Shown here piece after piece: positions 46,201 through 50,877 of a DNA stretch of 64,000 nt (positions are counted from its first letter, which is position 1; each line of letters starts with the position of its first letter). The translations under genes were made by a program, and so were the position numbers. The notes under the pieces are model-generated. The model ran no database searches, was not told where the DNA came from, and saw only the letters and a program-made list of their open reading frames with translations. The stretch comes from JAVBLK01 sp031553565. GTDB taxonomy: Bacteria > Bacillota > Clostridia > Christensenellales > DUVY01. The DNA lies in NCBI GenBank assembly GCA_031553565.1, contig JAVBLK010000010.1, positions 1 to 64,000 on the forward strand, written 5' to 3'.

Positions 46201-48332
46201 CGGCCTATCACGCCGCCGAAATAGGAATCGGCTGGCGCGCCCGAAACCGCCGAGACCGACCTTACCGTTATGTCCGCGCCCGCACCGATATTGACAGACC
46301 TGAAAAGCCTGCCCGCCGCGCCGCCTATGTACGCCAGGCCCTCGAAATCGCCCGCGCTGACGGTAAGCCCGTCTCCTATCGTTATAGCCCCCTGTGAAAC
46401 GCCTGTCACCGCGCCCAGGTTCTGCCCGCCCTTTATTTTACCTGCGGTTATATCCGCGCCCGCGCCGATATCCACCGGCTGCGCCCCGGCCGCACAGCCT
46501 ATCACGCCGCCGATATTGTTGCCCAGCCTGGTATTGTCCGAATTTGCCGAAACCAGCGCGGGCGCGCTGACGGTAAGGCCGGCGCCTATGCTTACGAGGC
46601 CCTCGGATCTGCCTATCACGCCGCCCAGATCCGCGCTGCCGCCCGCGGCGCACGATACCGGATTCAGGTAAACCGACGCGTTGTCCCCGATCATCACGTC
46701 GTTTGCAAGCCCCGCCGCGCCGCCTAATTCTGAGGAGCCGGAAAGGCTGAAAGGCTGCGCCGCGCTGCCTATGCATAGGCCGCTGCCTATTGTAAGGACG
46801 CCTGCGCTCTGCCCGACTACGCCGCCTGCGCGGTTCCCGCCGAAGGTCACTCCGCCCGAGGTTATGACGTCCGCCGCGATGCCGCCCGTTACCGTCACGC
46901 CGTCGCCGATATTAAGCGCGCCCTCGGCGTACCCTGCGATGCCGCCCACCGCCCCCGTGACCGCGCCCGAATGGCTGCCCGGGACGAGGGAGCTTATGTA
47001 TACGTCGGCAAAGCATCCGCCGCCTACGGTGATGTCCTTTGCCCTGCCTGCAAGGCCGCCGGTGCCGAGCTGGTTTTTATAATAAGTTGTGCCTATGCTG
47101 CCCGTAAAAGAGGAGTTGATAAATATGATATTCTCGGCGTATCCCGCGATACCGCCCGAGGACGCGCCGGCCTCTATGGACGCCGAAACTGAAAGCCCGT
47201 TGATCACAGGCGCGCTGCCCGCCGCGCCGCGCAAGGTGCCGAACGCGCCGCCAATACCGGATATTTCCGTCTGATTTTTCGGGTTGGTTATATTTACGTT
47301 TACCTTAACGCCGTCTACAGCGTTCACGCCGTCCATGACCGCGGTATACTCCGCCTGCCCCGCGACCGCGCCCGCGCCCGGCGAAGAGGTATACATATTG
47401 CCGGTAAACGCCAGGTTTAAGAGCGCCGTGTCCTTTATGTGCGTGGCCAGCATACCGGCCGCCGAATCAAACGAGGAATCGGCGGTAAACCTGATGCCGC
47501 TTATCCTGCCGCCCGACAGGTAATTGAAGAAGCCGGCGTTATTTAAGCGGAAATTGCGTATTTCATATTTAGGGGTATTGTCCGGATTGAGGACTCCCTC
47601 AAAATCCGCCATAAAGCCGTATGTCGCGCTGTACCCGACCGAACGCCAGGTATTGTCGGAGGCAGCCTCTTTTTCAAAGTCGTTGGCGGCGCACCGGTAA
47701 TTGGCAAGGTCGATATCCTGCTCCAGACGGAAGCAGGAGCGCATGAACAGGCGCATATTATCCAGGTGGCGGTAATTATTGATTATGTACGGCGATTCCT
47801 TTGTCCCGGATCCGCCGCCGAAAAGCAAAGTGGATTCCACATGCACGAAGCCTACGCGCACCTCTATCGTCTGCAGCGCCGCGCCGCCCTCGTTCTTGAA
47901 TATTATCTTGTAGTTGAGCGTGGCGCTGGTCAGCGGAATTATGACGGGCGCGGTGTAGAGGTGTTCGGCGGACGCGTAATAAAGGTACGGCTTGGCGCCA
48001 GCCACGTTTTCCAGCGTGACGTAAAGGCTCTCCGGCGCCGCCCCCGTAAAATATACGACCTTGTCGACGGCGTATACGCGGTCGGCATCAGGCTCGATAT
48101 CGGCGGCCTTGATAAAGGCGTTGCCCACGCCCTCCGCGGTGCCCATCATGCCGACGCCGTAAAAATACGGGTTGTCGGCCGCGCGGCCCGTCAAATAAAC
48201 GCCGAAGCTGCTTACCGTAAGGGCAAGGGCAAACGCGATTATAAACGCCGCTTTCTTTATCATGCTGCGGCGCGATAACTTTGCTTCAAGGCTTCTGTCG
48301 CCTTTTCCGTAAAACTTCTCTTTTCTTTCCAT
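31242..48332 (-). CDS. Giant GLUG/Ig-like repeat surface protein (5,696 residues)
   Basis: A giant single-pass surface protein, likely an adhesin or matrix protein. An N-terminal signal peptide (about 20-50, AAFIIAFALALTVSSFGVYL) is followed by a leader domain, then by a GLUG-type region (about 160-2190) of dozens of short GGFAG-containing units that should form beta-helix structure. Residues about 2610-5620 hold roughly 25 or more Ig-like units of about 100-120 residues, linked by motifs such as VNNID and IDKxxP and ending in YxFRAVSGAG. A C-terminal membrane helix (about 5640-5664) and a basic cytosolic tail replace any LPXTG anchor. No catalytic motif is visible. It lies 54 bp after the ATPase gene, with AGGTGA before the ATG, so the two are probably co-transcribed. 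The reading frame is intact across 17 kb. Confidence 0.85.
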   Translation of the reverse strand: MERKEKFYGKGDRSLEAKLSRRSMIKKAAFIIAFALALTVSSFGVYLTGRAADNPYFYGVGMMGTAEGVGNAFIKAADIEPDADRVYAVDKVVYFTGAAPESLYVTLENVAGAKPYLYYASAEHLYTAPVIIPLTSATLNYKIIFKNEGGAALQTIEVRVGFVHVESTLLFGGGSGTKESPYIINNYRHLDNMRLFMRSCFRLEQDIDLANYRCAANDFEKEAASDNTWRSVGYSATYGFMADFEGVLNPDNTPKYEIRNFRLNNAGFFNYLSGGRISGIRFTADSSFDSAAGMLATHIKDTALLNLAFTGNMYTSSPGAGAVAGQAEYTAVMDGVNAVDGVKVNVNITNPKNQTEISGIGGAFGTLRGAAGSAPVINGLSVSASIEAGASSGGIAGYAENIIFINSSFTGSIGTTYYKNQLGTGGLAGRAKDITVGGGCFADVYISSLVPGSHSGAVTGAVGGIAGYAEGALNIGDGVTVTGGIAADVITSGGVTFGGNRAGGVVGQSAGVLTIGSGLCIGSAAQPFSLSGSSELGGAAGLANDVMIGDNASVYLNPVSCAAGGSADLGGVIGRSEGLVSIGAGLTVSAPALVSANSDNTRLGNNIGGVIGCAAGAQPVDIGAGADITAGKIKGGQNLGAVTGVSQGAITIGDGLTVSAGDFEGLAYIGGAAGRLFRSVNIGAGADITVRSVSAVSGAPADSYFGGVIGRSGELSVTESEILSSKVGAGLKVSVTVISGKNYAGGFAGSFAGIVSGVTAGGGSFSVGALTGNNYVGGFAGEFTGEADGAALNVALSGVNYVGGFAGVFSGRGAGNTVKAQLSGTSYVGGFAGAVTGSAVSGALEGTVVQSGSVLRAASFLGGFAGRMSGGAVKDTVIEENITLTAPSYVGGFAGGMDGGAVSGSDIKVSLSGAHSYAGGFAGYIEAGNAGSGNRIAGNIELAAAGLGYIGGFAGAIGRDAATGGTVGDNNIVAVPINSLVTTAKNLYIGGFAGYTGGMAAIGNSNSYTGKIYAPKGSRLGGFIGCNTGSIGTGSYVDASIAGDASSSECGLFIGCQDSGANTVGSFGVSQVNTITAGSKAGAIGCMLSGTVSGRSAAEPIRIYNNFDIATAVGGFAGQMEGGVIRFAETYGSVRANSDMGGFVGLMRGGYIENCGAMQGAKVERRQTSGYIGGFAGSIDFPAFTATAQEPYPPEAVKDCVSYADVITTVANSKDYAGGFAGAVSAASVSHSSSYGSVSWQAGANNGTTNIIYIGGFVGHVRRTGVIGAGNTAYGTVKGRVAISSSQGDTCHYIGGFAGYNAGRILSGNTAYGSVDTSADYSPSRDGGGTRTGGFVGENNDGGFSGEGVIGKNCRAYGDMTGNNCTVGGFAGMISGGFISGGCEASGRLFVTATNLTKHNNCAGFAGKMFGGEIDSTCRYIGDSIVSYDDGAGAFIGAMHGGIIDGSKIDGVTYPDHYMEVNTSVSTQYGTGGFVCEVRGGTLKNIKYKGTVIGGDYVGGFVAFVSNDDVGTGVPIIFENCYVMPGSSVIQLYDAQQAGGFIGQLTNSGVQPAYMMGINNCVSYADVYVKGKAPNGTGGFIGNLRNFVIGSNNKAYGNVIIEYASAFSRATGGFIGRLDGSNAIIGDNNEAHGDVVNMYGGTGSNTAGFIGSSAAKITFGANNRAYGNVKADYNAGGFAGSLSTSTEIGDGCGASGAVTSVSGSAAGFIVSGFGGRVGAGCFATGAVTALAAAVNVTAAGFITSLTATGIVGPGCYASGAVVNASTNGSCNTAGFIGINSGRISAGCYSLGSVTAAAGTAGGFVASNNAVATDIGAGPGIYENCYAKGAVTGANGNTGGFTGNNSGAASYIYEGCYAAGDVRSTTGAAGGFTGANNGKIFVKAYASGNVYSTTGTAGGFAGTNTGEIGAMRDGYVLVEYNCRAFGSVQSSDAAAGGFIGGGAGAIGRMCTAYGPVSVGVTTTARHAGGFAGTFTGASLKDCYAYGDVDNGSTGAAYTGGFAGQIGSAAVTGCISYGSASAARTVGGFAGSVNAAATLVKCISAGARAESRNNQNMAVTGGFAGIVTGAAKFVNCASRTEVRLNNSRAVATNAFYAGGFVGQTDSAAAYYGCLSSGRVILPIAAVTNDRIGGFAGSASNASSKINTCYAFGGISANGGSANNARGFIGAPHASMATANNYYDSGRTSGTSFAPETRATPFTTADTPDNVLSIAAIESIIALESTPVPVLEGRLSGRSDSPNVAFDSDSVAAKAAGSAAAALTFRMKEFDPAALTETGGTMLMDVRRIMVYTGGGSPDPSGITVTFTYNGDKDMVKGGALAVNASALTNGQDAGGVIWMFRVSATGVFSGRYLSADELTGIVSAFVYGNRVEFSADCNLTGKIYIEVSAFAEADASYSRSEVITVSPSSFAAGIGAEVARADGVALPAGLGTAENPYVLQQSKGYKLNVSVTGGDVSGYTVTTSAGAAKKLTISENGYIAAIDINNVTALGTITVTSAALDAFGQPLTFTIYYTAVTAATNISAQDISGAPVSVEGSVTKKISDNKVILKFTVANSADQRVVITPIESMPAAFPRITEVSGDGSVYELDISVSGYFSFWAVSADGAAAKMYQYIVTIPAPDASCVAAVLSDGLDTPYNTASSPWTNHDVIITNAAALPSALTLQIQSGGAWEDFTSLTLGSTGVYNLKFRYYDNAAGAASAVFQLSPIRIEKYEPGLTLQKSALYSGASVTFTLTPINALSESSDASTLYYYTVNGGADWTQIGANMQATLPVGQGFTVTFKAVTPGLNSYFSEPFTADPASAANKLLIDYSGVLTTYTAEDVVFFLRPETGVSNIKYQYSTVAAAQYTDSAASASWIDISGASFRVTANMDLKFRMVIGTAVYPSLDMQGNLNFRYSVRIDKTPAAVDTTAKLVPDGLGNFPASYVTSYTVTVSYTVPVSGATVNFYYNGALISGAALSLASGARSASFTFDRNGVYLVRAVTGAGLVSEKTVTVNRIAQAVGALTVTGLPAAYAQKADLTLSVASGIVHQATVQYTDTFNNQGLVTDITAGYPYFTATQNGTYKFTVKGAVGAAQTYTVVIDKIDVTKPIMTITYDASGWTSSGGEFRIDTFFGISGKKSVTVSFNNGGALEVTGSTLPYLYRGAYTFTATSNSGVTTTRTIDILNIDEADSMTMSVVCDAADTTPSAPFIGQKVRFVFGVQGYKNLIPQDIIAPVTYYYSVNGGGNWTAVTGNTLEINYNTDSVFRFKAVTGAGLTAAPAQEYYVRTNVSIPSIDIVSGLIGGNAVLTVTSRNTYGGYTVYYRVYGSGAYIELPGGVLTVPVSEGAPAQYFDFKIKAAVGGWENELIKKVVVLDAVEPMVAVTPSGPYGEDKWYSGFTFGLEGTFGLSGGSFKYQMTTDEAYSVWSPWYDVDGNKLVINYNCDAKFRFKAVTGMSAESEPVDTGVVRVDLAPVISNVVKTPVAYTAGEVSVTFTVTVGKSMLRELRLVLPGGATAYLNNDQRSFAATSNGDYLIIAINKAGAVGEYRVTVDNIDAVVPAFDITVEGSVSGWTSQDVRFNIAQRNAAGTLVSGISYFYLALPFGELPPAVYTRNDLAAWIPLAHDAGNRAQLTVSSDGDYMYYFIAVSGAGTLSASHYSYAYRVRIDKTAPNLSVAASASDVWKSNIWQGTAGRLIITASFGPLGGKVYYVNGSAETELSEIQPGVYQFTVVTNDTYTFRARPNNGLAPADSFINVHHIDLYAPVFALDVDESRLSDFDNTNWQNLPITFRILPVADNASPVKYFYLYFASGSWHEVEITEFGGKQVTFSSNGCFEVIFRAESGAGKSYRFGQAMNADNPLTPEDESKTEVNQASAAALIYFDIDTEPPTIGLHTPSGQPANYTSGPVTLYFDAVFGGSGGKVYRVVNGAVTGAPLAGEGGVYHYTVYESGTYFFRAVSESNAVSHDLMVTVDKIDTAAPAFTVDVFNYNDEALALSNSALFAHAAGTNTYTLRNWTPGALRFNLIPGAGTITSGVSYFYSVDGGGFVRFPGPLTLTCSADGTHTYVFYAITGAGVPYPEAGREFRFVFGIDKAVPSISCVKYIPDGTYTQNGYNLILGAEFGISGGGGSIFLIENGVTAGGALFFTQAGATSISGQNYYVGMSGTYSFRAVSAAGLYREITVTVTNIDQTQPEYSVRIRYNGADYTVAQWAAFNTAVKWIPGSAQIIVEKTSAGSAPLRVNFLSAAEAVEMTGDSVTYTVSAEGAVDYRITVANVADRNAAADTNITVRINTGTPTLTQTEYVYRDAPDIRYVNGPFTITLLPDYITGGGKIHYVEGNYDLNADNKFTFAANTTYTFYAETYAGIRSGSLVIVVNNIDASSAQFTVTASGATGGWTRYDVTFTFASVSPSIPSGIRYYYRTADMAAGEWVPVTGTSFTPVVADGASHSAVYRFKAVIGAKDPVTGADVEWTYNGAGNIKDFSVMIDKKAPVLSFDARTFSGAALTSGEWTRDTISIILSLTGGTPDSGITYQYSATGAGNSFTAITVPYPVTSSGTYYFRAISGSGIPTDIVTFVARIDRQQPVIKVAGSTDSGVWTNGNINITLSITGTAASGVTYQVCAGADIEENYIDVPGGNTMAITADGIVAYYFRAVSGAGVVSAAYAFTAKIDRIVPDFDFVPGIGSGVWTNGSISFTFGVNNTVPSGVKYQFRKDAGSYQDLPGATFTVTDAGKTNYSFRAVSGAGTASEPVSYAAWIDNSASFALVLSPTVASNTWTSGSISVSLSVLNAPPSGVKYQVSTVSASDGFTDITTAGLLQITEAAATAAGKSYWLRAVSLAGITGGATEYIAKIDRFTPSAQSDYVSHGGTALDPIPFTSADVLISLAGSFGVSGGGVYRVEGGAATGSPITSFTAVRNGTYTFRAVSGAGIAGPDLVVTVNNIDKNTPAFTVSSVGKTGGWTNGDVTFTLASSQAHPEGVTMEYYYRYAVYNADGTPKAAAGAWALMPGGVLTVSAPAAGFLYREYFFMAVSNILDASQSAVSYEYDGHAERTVMIDRTVPAFTVEDLLTHWTNGGAAIRLTPGAIPSGVLELQVSVNNGSTWNAGDFSAQGGGTYIFTAEARKAYSFRIRSGSGEYSGPITIEPPMIDREDTEMGVTTAYNGQPTTAGVVFNFTRSNKHPTGDGVEITFYYSYSDDGGINWTAWAAVTGASYTTGANVPAETLLMRTYRFKMALTNVHDDAGTNVADPVTGAVNPMVESFCAQTVTVNYDTLTPQIQIRCPANSGGWATPQTGIRIYVDAWFAGGARAFTELDSVYRIINNNRSSFGVEDVQAIDNGDGSYTYSFLVRANTQYIFAAESLTGRRSAPMSIDINRIEETAPQFDAVVLQGKTGGWTSSDVVFGFRLQNTVASGVSYFYCTDYNEAHPEDAVWLPVSDPSAGDPRHTVSVPEGQSQILFLKFMARSGSGVLTVLPNLFEVKIDKALPVIGAPQGIPGAWTNRDQTITVEVNYNFSREGSSVIVRNVTTNTVISITGIEDADDGVTRIYSFIVTANGAYEIDVVSGSGAAASSSFNITYIEKFKPVFGGVSDSVTVYKPLTVTITIAKHDNYGYTYSITKDGKAYEAELINDSISFNGTGSYTVTVTDDAGNVSVLHFSMQRPNFLMIGALSGLGLIAVAALIVLLVVTARQRKAMRRLIAANTVSDTENQFVMFKKIK
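31520..40500 (-). repeat. Ig-like repeat-coding region of the giant gene
   Basis: Codes for about 25 or more divergent units of roughly 300-360 bp each. Recurrent protein features are a GGWTNGDVTFT-like start, a YYY or VYRVEGG middle, and a YTFRAVSGAG end before an ID linker. Units vary enough that DNA-level identity is low. Confidence 0.75.
41760..47850 (-). repeat. GLUG repeat-coding region of the giant gene
   Basis: Codes for many short units with the pattern GGFAG or GGFVG every 25-50 residues, often followed by a Tyr/Ala/Cys-rich stretch such as CYAYGDV. Related repeats occur in the two other surface proteins upstream. Confidence 0.75.
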
Positions 48333-48386
48333 AATATTTTATCACCTGGTTAAGCCGTTGAAAGCGGGTTCTATTTCGACGCATGA

Positions 48387-50207
48387 TTATAGTTCTACAA
48401 GCCTTTCCCACATCCTTGTCCAGTTGCGGAAATATGTATTCTTTATTTTCACTCTGAACGACGCGAAATTGCGCATCGTGCTGAGCTTCATACGCTTGGC
48501 GATCTCCGCGCGGTAATTTCCGGGCAGCGCGATCCGCTTTTCCCGCGCGTACGCTTCTATCTGCTCGATAAGCCCGCGTCTCCTGTCGTACACAAAGCCC
48601 TTGCCCAAAAGCTCGGCAAGGTACATTCTGGAAAAAAGCTCGATAAATTCCGCGGGTATGATATCCTCGGACGTGACCGCGCCGGGGAATAAATCGGACA
48701 ATTCCAGCACCTTGTGCGGCACCTTGGAATACAGCCCGTCTGTAAGCCTTTTTTTGACCGCCTTGCCCGCCGCGTCAGAGGGCAGGATGACCGTAGACAG
48801 GCTTCCCCCCTCGCTAAGCAGCTCGGCACAGGCGTCAATGCCGTTCGGGCCGGTCGAGAAAACCAGCGTCTCGTATATCGTATTGAATTTCTGTGTTGCC
48901 GACAAAACGTTTTTGATAAGGGTCAGATAACACCTGTCCTCCTCGTTCAGCGTTATGATGGGCAGGCAGCCCGCCAGCGATTTTTCGGAAATATGGAACA
49001 CCAGCGACGAATACACCGGGAACAGCGACATCTCGTTGGTGCGCTGCGCGTTTAAGGTAAGCTGCTTGCCGATGCACGTATGCCCGGAATTGTCTTTAAA
49101 GACCACGCGCACCCTGTTCATTTCGGCCACGGGCAGCATGTATGAGGTATGAGTGTTATAAAATATCTGCGTATGCTTGCCTAACTCCTGGAAAAACACC
49201 GCCAATTTCCGCTGCGTCAAGGGGTGCAGCGCGGCGCCCGCCTCGTCGAACAGCAGTATCGCGTTCTCGTAATCGCGGCGCGCCGTCACAGAAAACGACA
49301 GGAACAAGCCGAAGAAACGGCGGAAGCCCGTACTGCGGTTCTCCAAAAGGTAGCTGTCGCCGTCCTTGTCCGTTACCTTTATTAATATCCCGCGCTTGTA
49401 CGGCTCGAAGCCGATAGTTATATTTTCATCGCCCCACCATTTCGCGAACTGCGCGTTAAGCTCACTAAACCCGCGCTTAAAACGCTGGTAAAAGAGCGGA
49501 ATGGCGTCGAATATCACCCTGAAATCTATCTCTGCCTCGCTGCATTTGGACAGCTCGTCGTACTTTTCGGCGATGGACTTGATAAGGTTGGATTCCCAGA
49601 TATCAAGGTAATTTAAAAGGTTGGAAAATACGCTTTCGCGTTCGGTAAGCTTCTGGTTTTTCTTCAGGCCGCTCAGCTTATAGGCCAGCGAAACAAGGTC
49701 AATCTTGCTGTTGACCTGCGTCATTTCCTGGAAGTACATGAATTCCGGTATCTTGCCCGTAAGGAACGCAGTGACCTTTTCGCGCGCGTCCGCGTCTAAA
49801 GACGCCGCCTCGGCCACGCTGTATCCGCCGCCGTAGGTCTTGGAAATAGTGACTATCCCGCCGGGGTTCCATCCGCCGTAGGTCTCCGAAATAAGCGCGC
49901 GCGTTGCCGCCGGCAGCTCGAAAACCGCCTGTATGAACGTCACGTCGTTTATGACGGGCATAAGCTCCTCCGCCCTGTCGATCGGCACATCGCTTTTAAG
50001 GTTGATGCGCGCCCACTTGCCGCCGTTTCCCTTAAGTGTGGAATACGACGACGCGGACCTTACGGGCATCAGCTTTAACAACGCCATCAAAAGGGTGGTC
50101 TTACCCGACTCGTTCTCGCCCGCAAACGCGGTCAGCGTCTGACAGTCTATCCATCCGGTGTCAACGATCGAACGGAAATCTTTTACCCTGAATTTCTTTA
50201 GTATCAT
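48387..50207 (-). CDS. OLD-like AAA ATPase
   Basis: A 606-residue ABC-class ATPase. The N-terminus KKFRVKDFRSIVDTGWIDC leads to Walker A GENESGKTT (about 31-39); Walker B with its catalytic acid is AILLFDEAGAALHPL (about 320), preceded by an RSTGFRRFFGLFLSF signature-like region. The C-terminal 180 residues look like a TOPRIM-type domain but the usual acidic motif is replaced by ILPSDAAGK, so nuclease activity is doubtful. OLD-family proteins act in DNA metabolism or defence. Here the gene lies between two surface-protein genes in one orientation, 54 bp before the giant gene. A hairpin precedes its start. Confidence 0.8.
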   Translation of the reverse strand: MILKKFRVKDFRSIVDTGWIDCQTLTAFAGENESGKTTLLMALLKLMPVRSASSYSTLKGNGGKWARINLKSDVPIDRAEELMPVINDVTFIQAVFELPAATRALISETYGGWNPGGIVTISKTYGGGYSVAEAASLDADAREKVTAFLTGKIPEFMYFQEMTQVNSKIDLVSLAYKLSGLKKNQKLTERESVFSNLLNYLDIWESNLIKSIAEKYDELSKCSEAEIDFRVIFDAIPLFYQRFKRGFSELNAQFAKWWGDENITIGFEPYKRGILIKVTDKDGDSYLLENRSTGFRRFFGLFLSFSVTARRDYENAILLFDEAGAALHPLTQRKLAVFFQELGKHTQIFYNTHTSYMLPVAEMNRVRVVFKDNSGHTCIGKQLTLNAQRTNEMSLFPVYSSLVFHISEKSLAGCLPIITLNEEDRCYLTLIKNVLSATQKFNTIYETLVFSTGPNGIDACAELLSEGGSLSTVILPSDAAGKAVKKRLTDGLYSKVPHKVLELSDLFPGAVTSEDIIPAEFIELFSRMYLAELLGKGFVYDRRRGLIEQIEAYAREKRIALPGNYRAEIAKRMKLSTMRNFASFRVKIKNTYFRNWTRMWERLVEL

Positions 50208-50237
50208 ACGGCCTGCCTCTCCCTGACCAGATATAGT

Positions 50238-50281
50238 AATAAAGGGGCGGCTGCCGTTTTGCGCGGCCGTCCCCCTTTATT
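50238..50281 (-). other. Leader hairpin upstream of the ATPase gene
   Basis: AATAAAGGGG-CGGCTGC pairs with GCGGCCGTCCCCCTTTATT. It sits 31 bases before the ATG on the minus strand and could attenuate read-through or stabilise the message. Confidence 0.45.
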
Positions 50282-50364
50282 GTGTCTGATACATTATGCT
50301 TCTATAAATAATATTTAATTTTTTCCGGCTGTTATGTTTCTTAAAAACGGAACACTGCAGATAT

Positions 50365-50529
50365 TAAGTAAGCGATGAATAAATGAGATCAATTTAGAGC
50401 AAATATTTTTCAGCCCGGGAAACGACTTGTTTATGACGCAAATAGTAGAACTATTTGCTAAGTTAAGAAGGCATTTTCGGGCAAAAAAGACGCCGCTATA
50501 AATTTATCGAATTATTCAGCGGTTCCTCA
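50365..50529. repeat. Palindromic element family A, copy 4
   Basis: About 165 bp, more diverged than copies 1-3. Left end TAAGTAAGCGATGAATAA, centre GCAAATAGT-AGA-ACTATTTGC (perfect 9-bp stem), right end TTATTCAGCGGTTCCTCA. With element C and the terminator it fills the 670-bp gap between the ATPase gene and the GLUG/InlB gene. Confidence 0.8.
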
Positions 50530-50548
50530 ATCCGCCGCGCGCCGCAAC

Positions 50549-50712
50549 CTATAGTAAATCAACTTGAAAATTGCTGACAGACCCGAGTGGATATTTGAGG
50601 GCAAAATGCGATAAAAGCGCAGACCGTAACGAAGCCTACGGACGGGCAGTTATGCCGTTTTGAACCGAATAAACGCGAGGCAATGCGGTAATTTAAAAGT
50701 TTACTTGCTATA
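50549..50712. repeat. Palindromic element family C
   Basis: About 164 bp with inverted ends CTATAGTAAATCAACTTG and AAAGTTTACTTGCTATAT. The centre is a CCGTA/TACGG hairpin, and the arms are partly complementary. Its right half recurs at about 55040-55111. Confidence 0.65.
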
Positions 50713-50784
50713 TATAATTTAACCTTTATAATTTAACATTTTATCTATATCGCAGTATGTTCACGCTATGCGCAAACAGCAAAC

Positions 50785-50823
50785 AAATTGCCCCTTATCA
50801 GGTTTTCTGATAAGGGGCAATTT
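50785..50823 (-). terminator. Terminator of the GLUG/InlB surface-protein gene
   Basis: A perfect 17-bp stem, AAATTGCCCCTTATCAG with its complement, around a 5-base loop, 55 bp past the stop codon and followed on the minus strand by a T-rich stretch. Confidence 0.85.
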
Positions 50824-50877
50824 ATCTGGGATCTACGGCCGCCGGGAAAACCGGCGGCATCTATTTGCGGTAATCTA

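Noticed and set aside
41760..47850. Regularly spaced DNA repeats that could suggest a CRISPR array
   Set aside because: The repeats are in frame, of unequal length and diverged, and encode GLUG protein motifs; no identical direct repeats with unique spacers occur.
48190..48332. Tat signal in the giant protein (SRRSMIK resembles the twin-Arg motif)
   Set aside because: The following hydrophobic stretch is long and strongly apolar as in Sec signals, and a huge unfolded-prone repeat protein is an unlikely Tat substrate; kept only as a remark.
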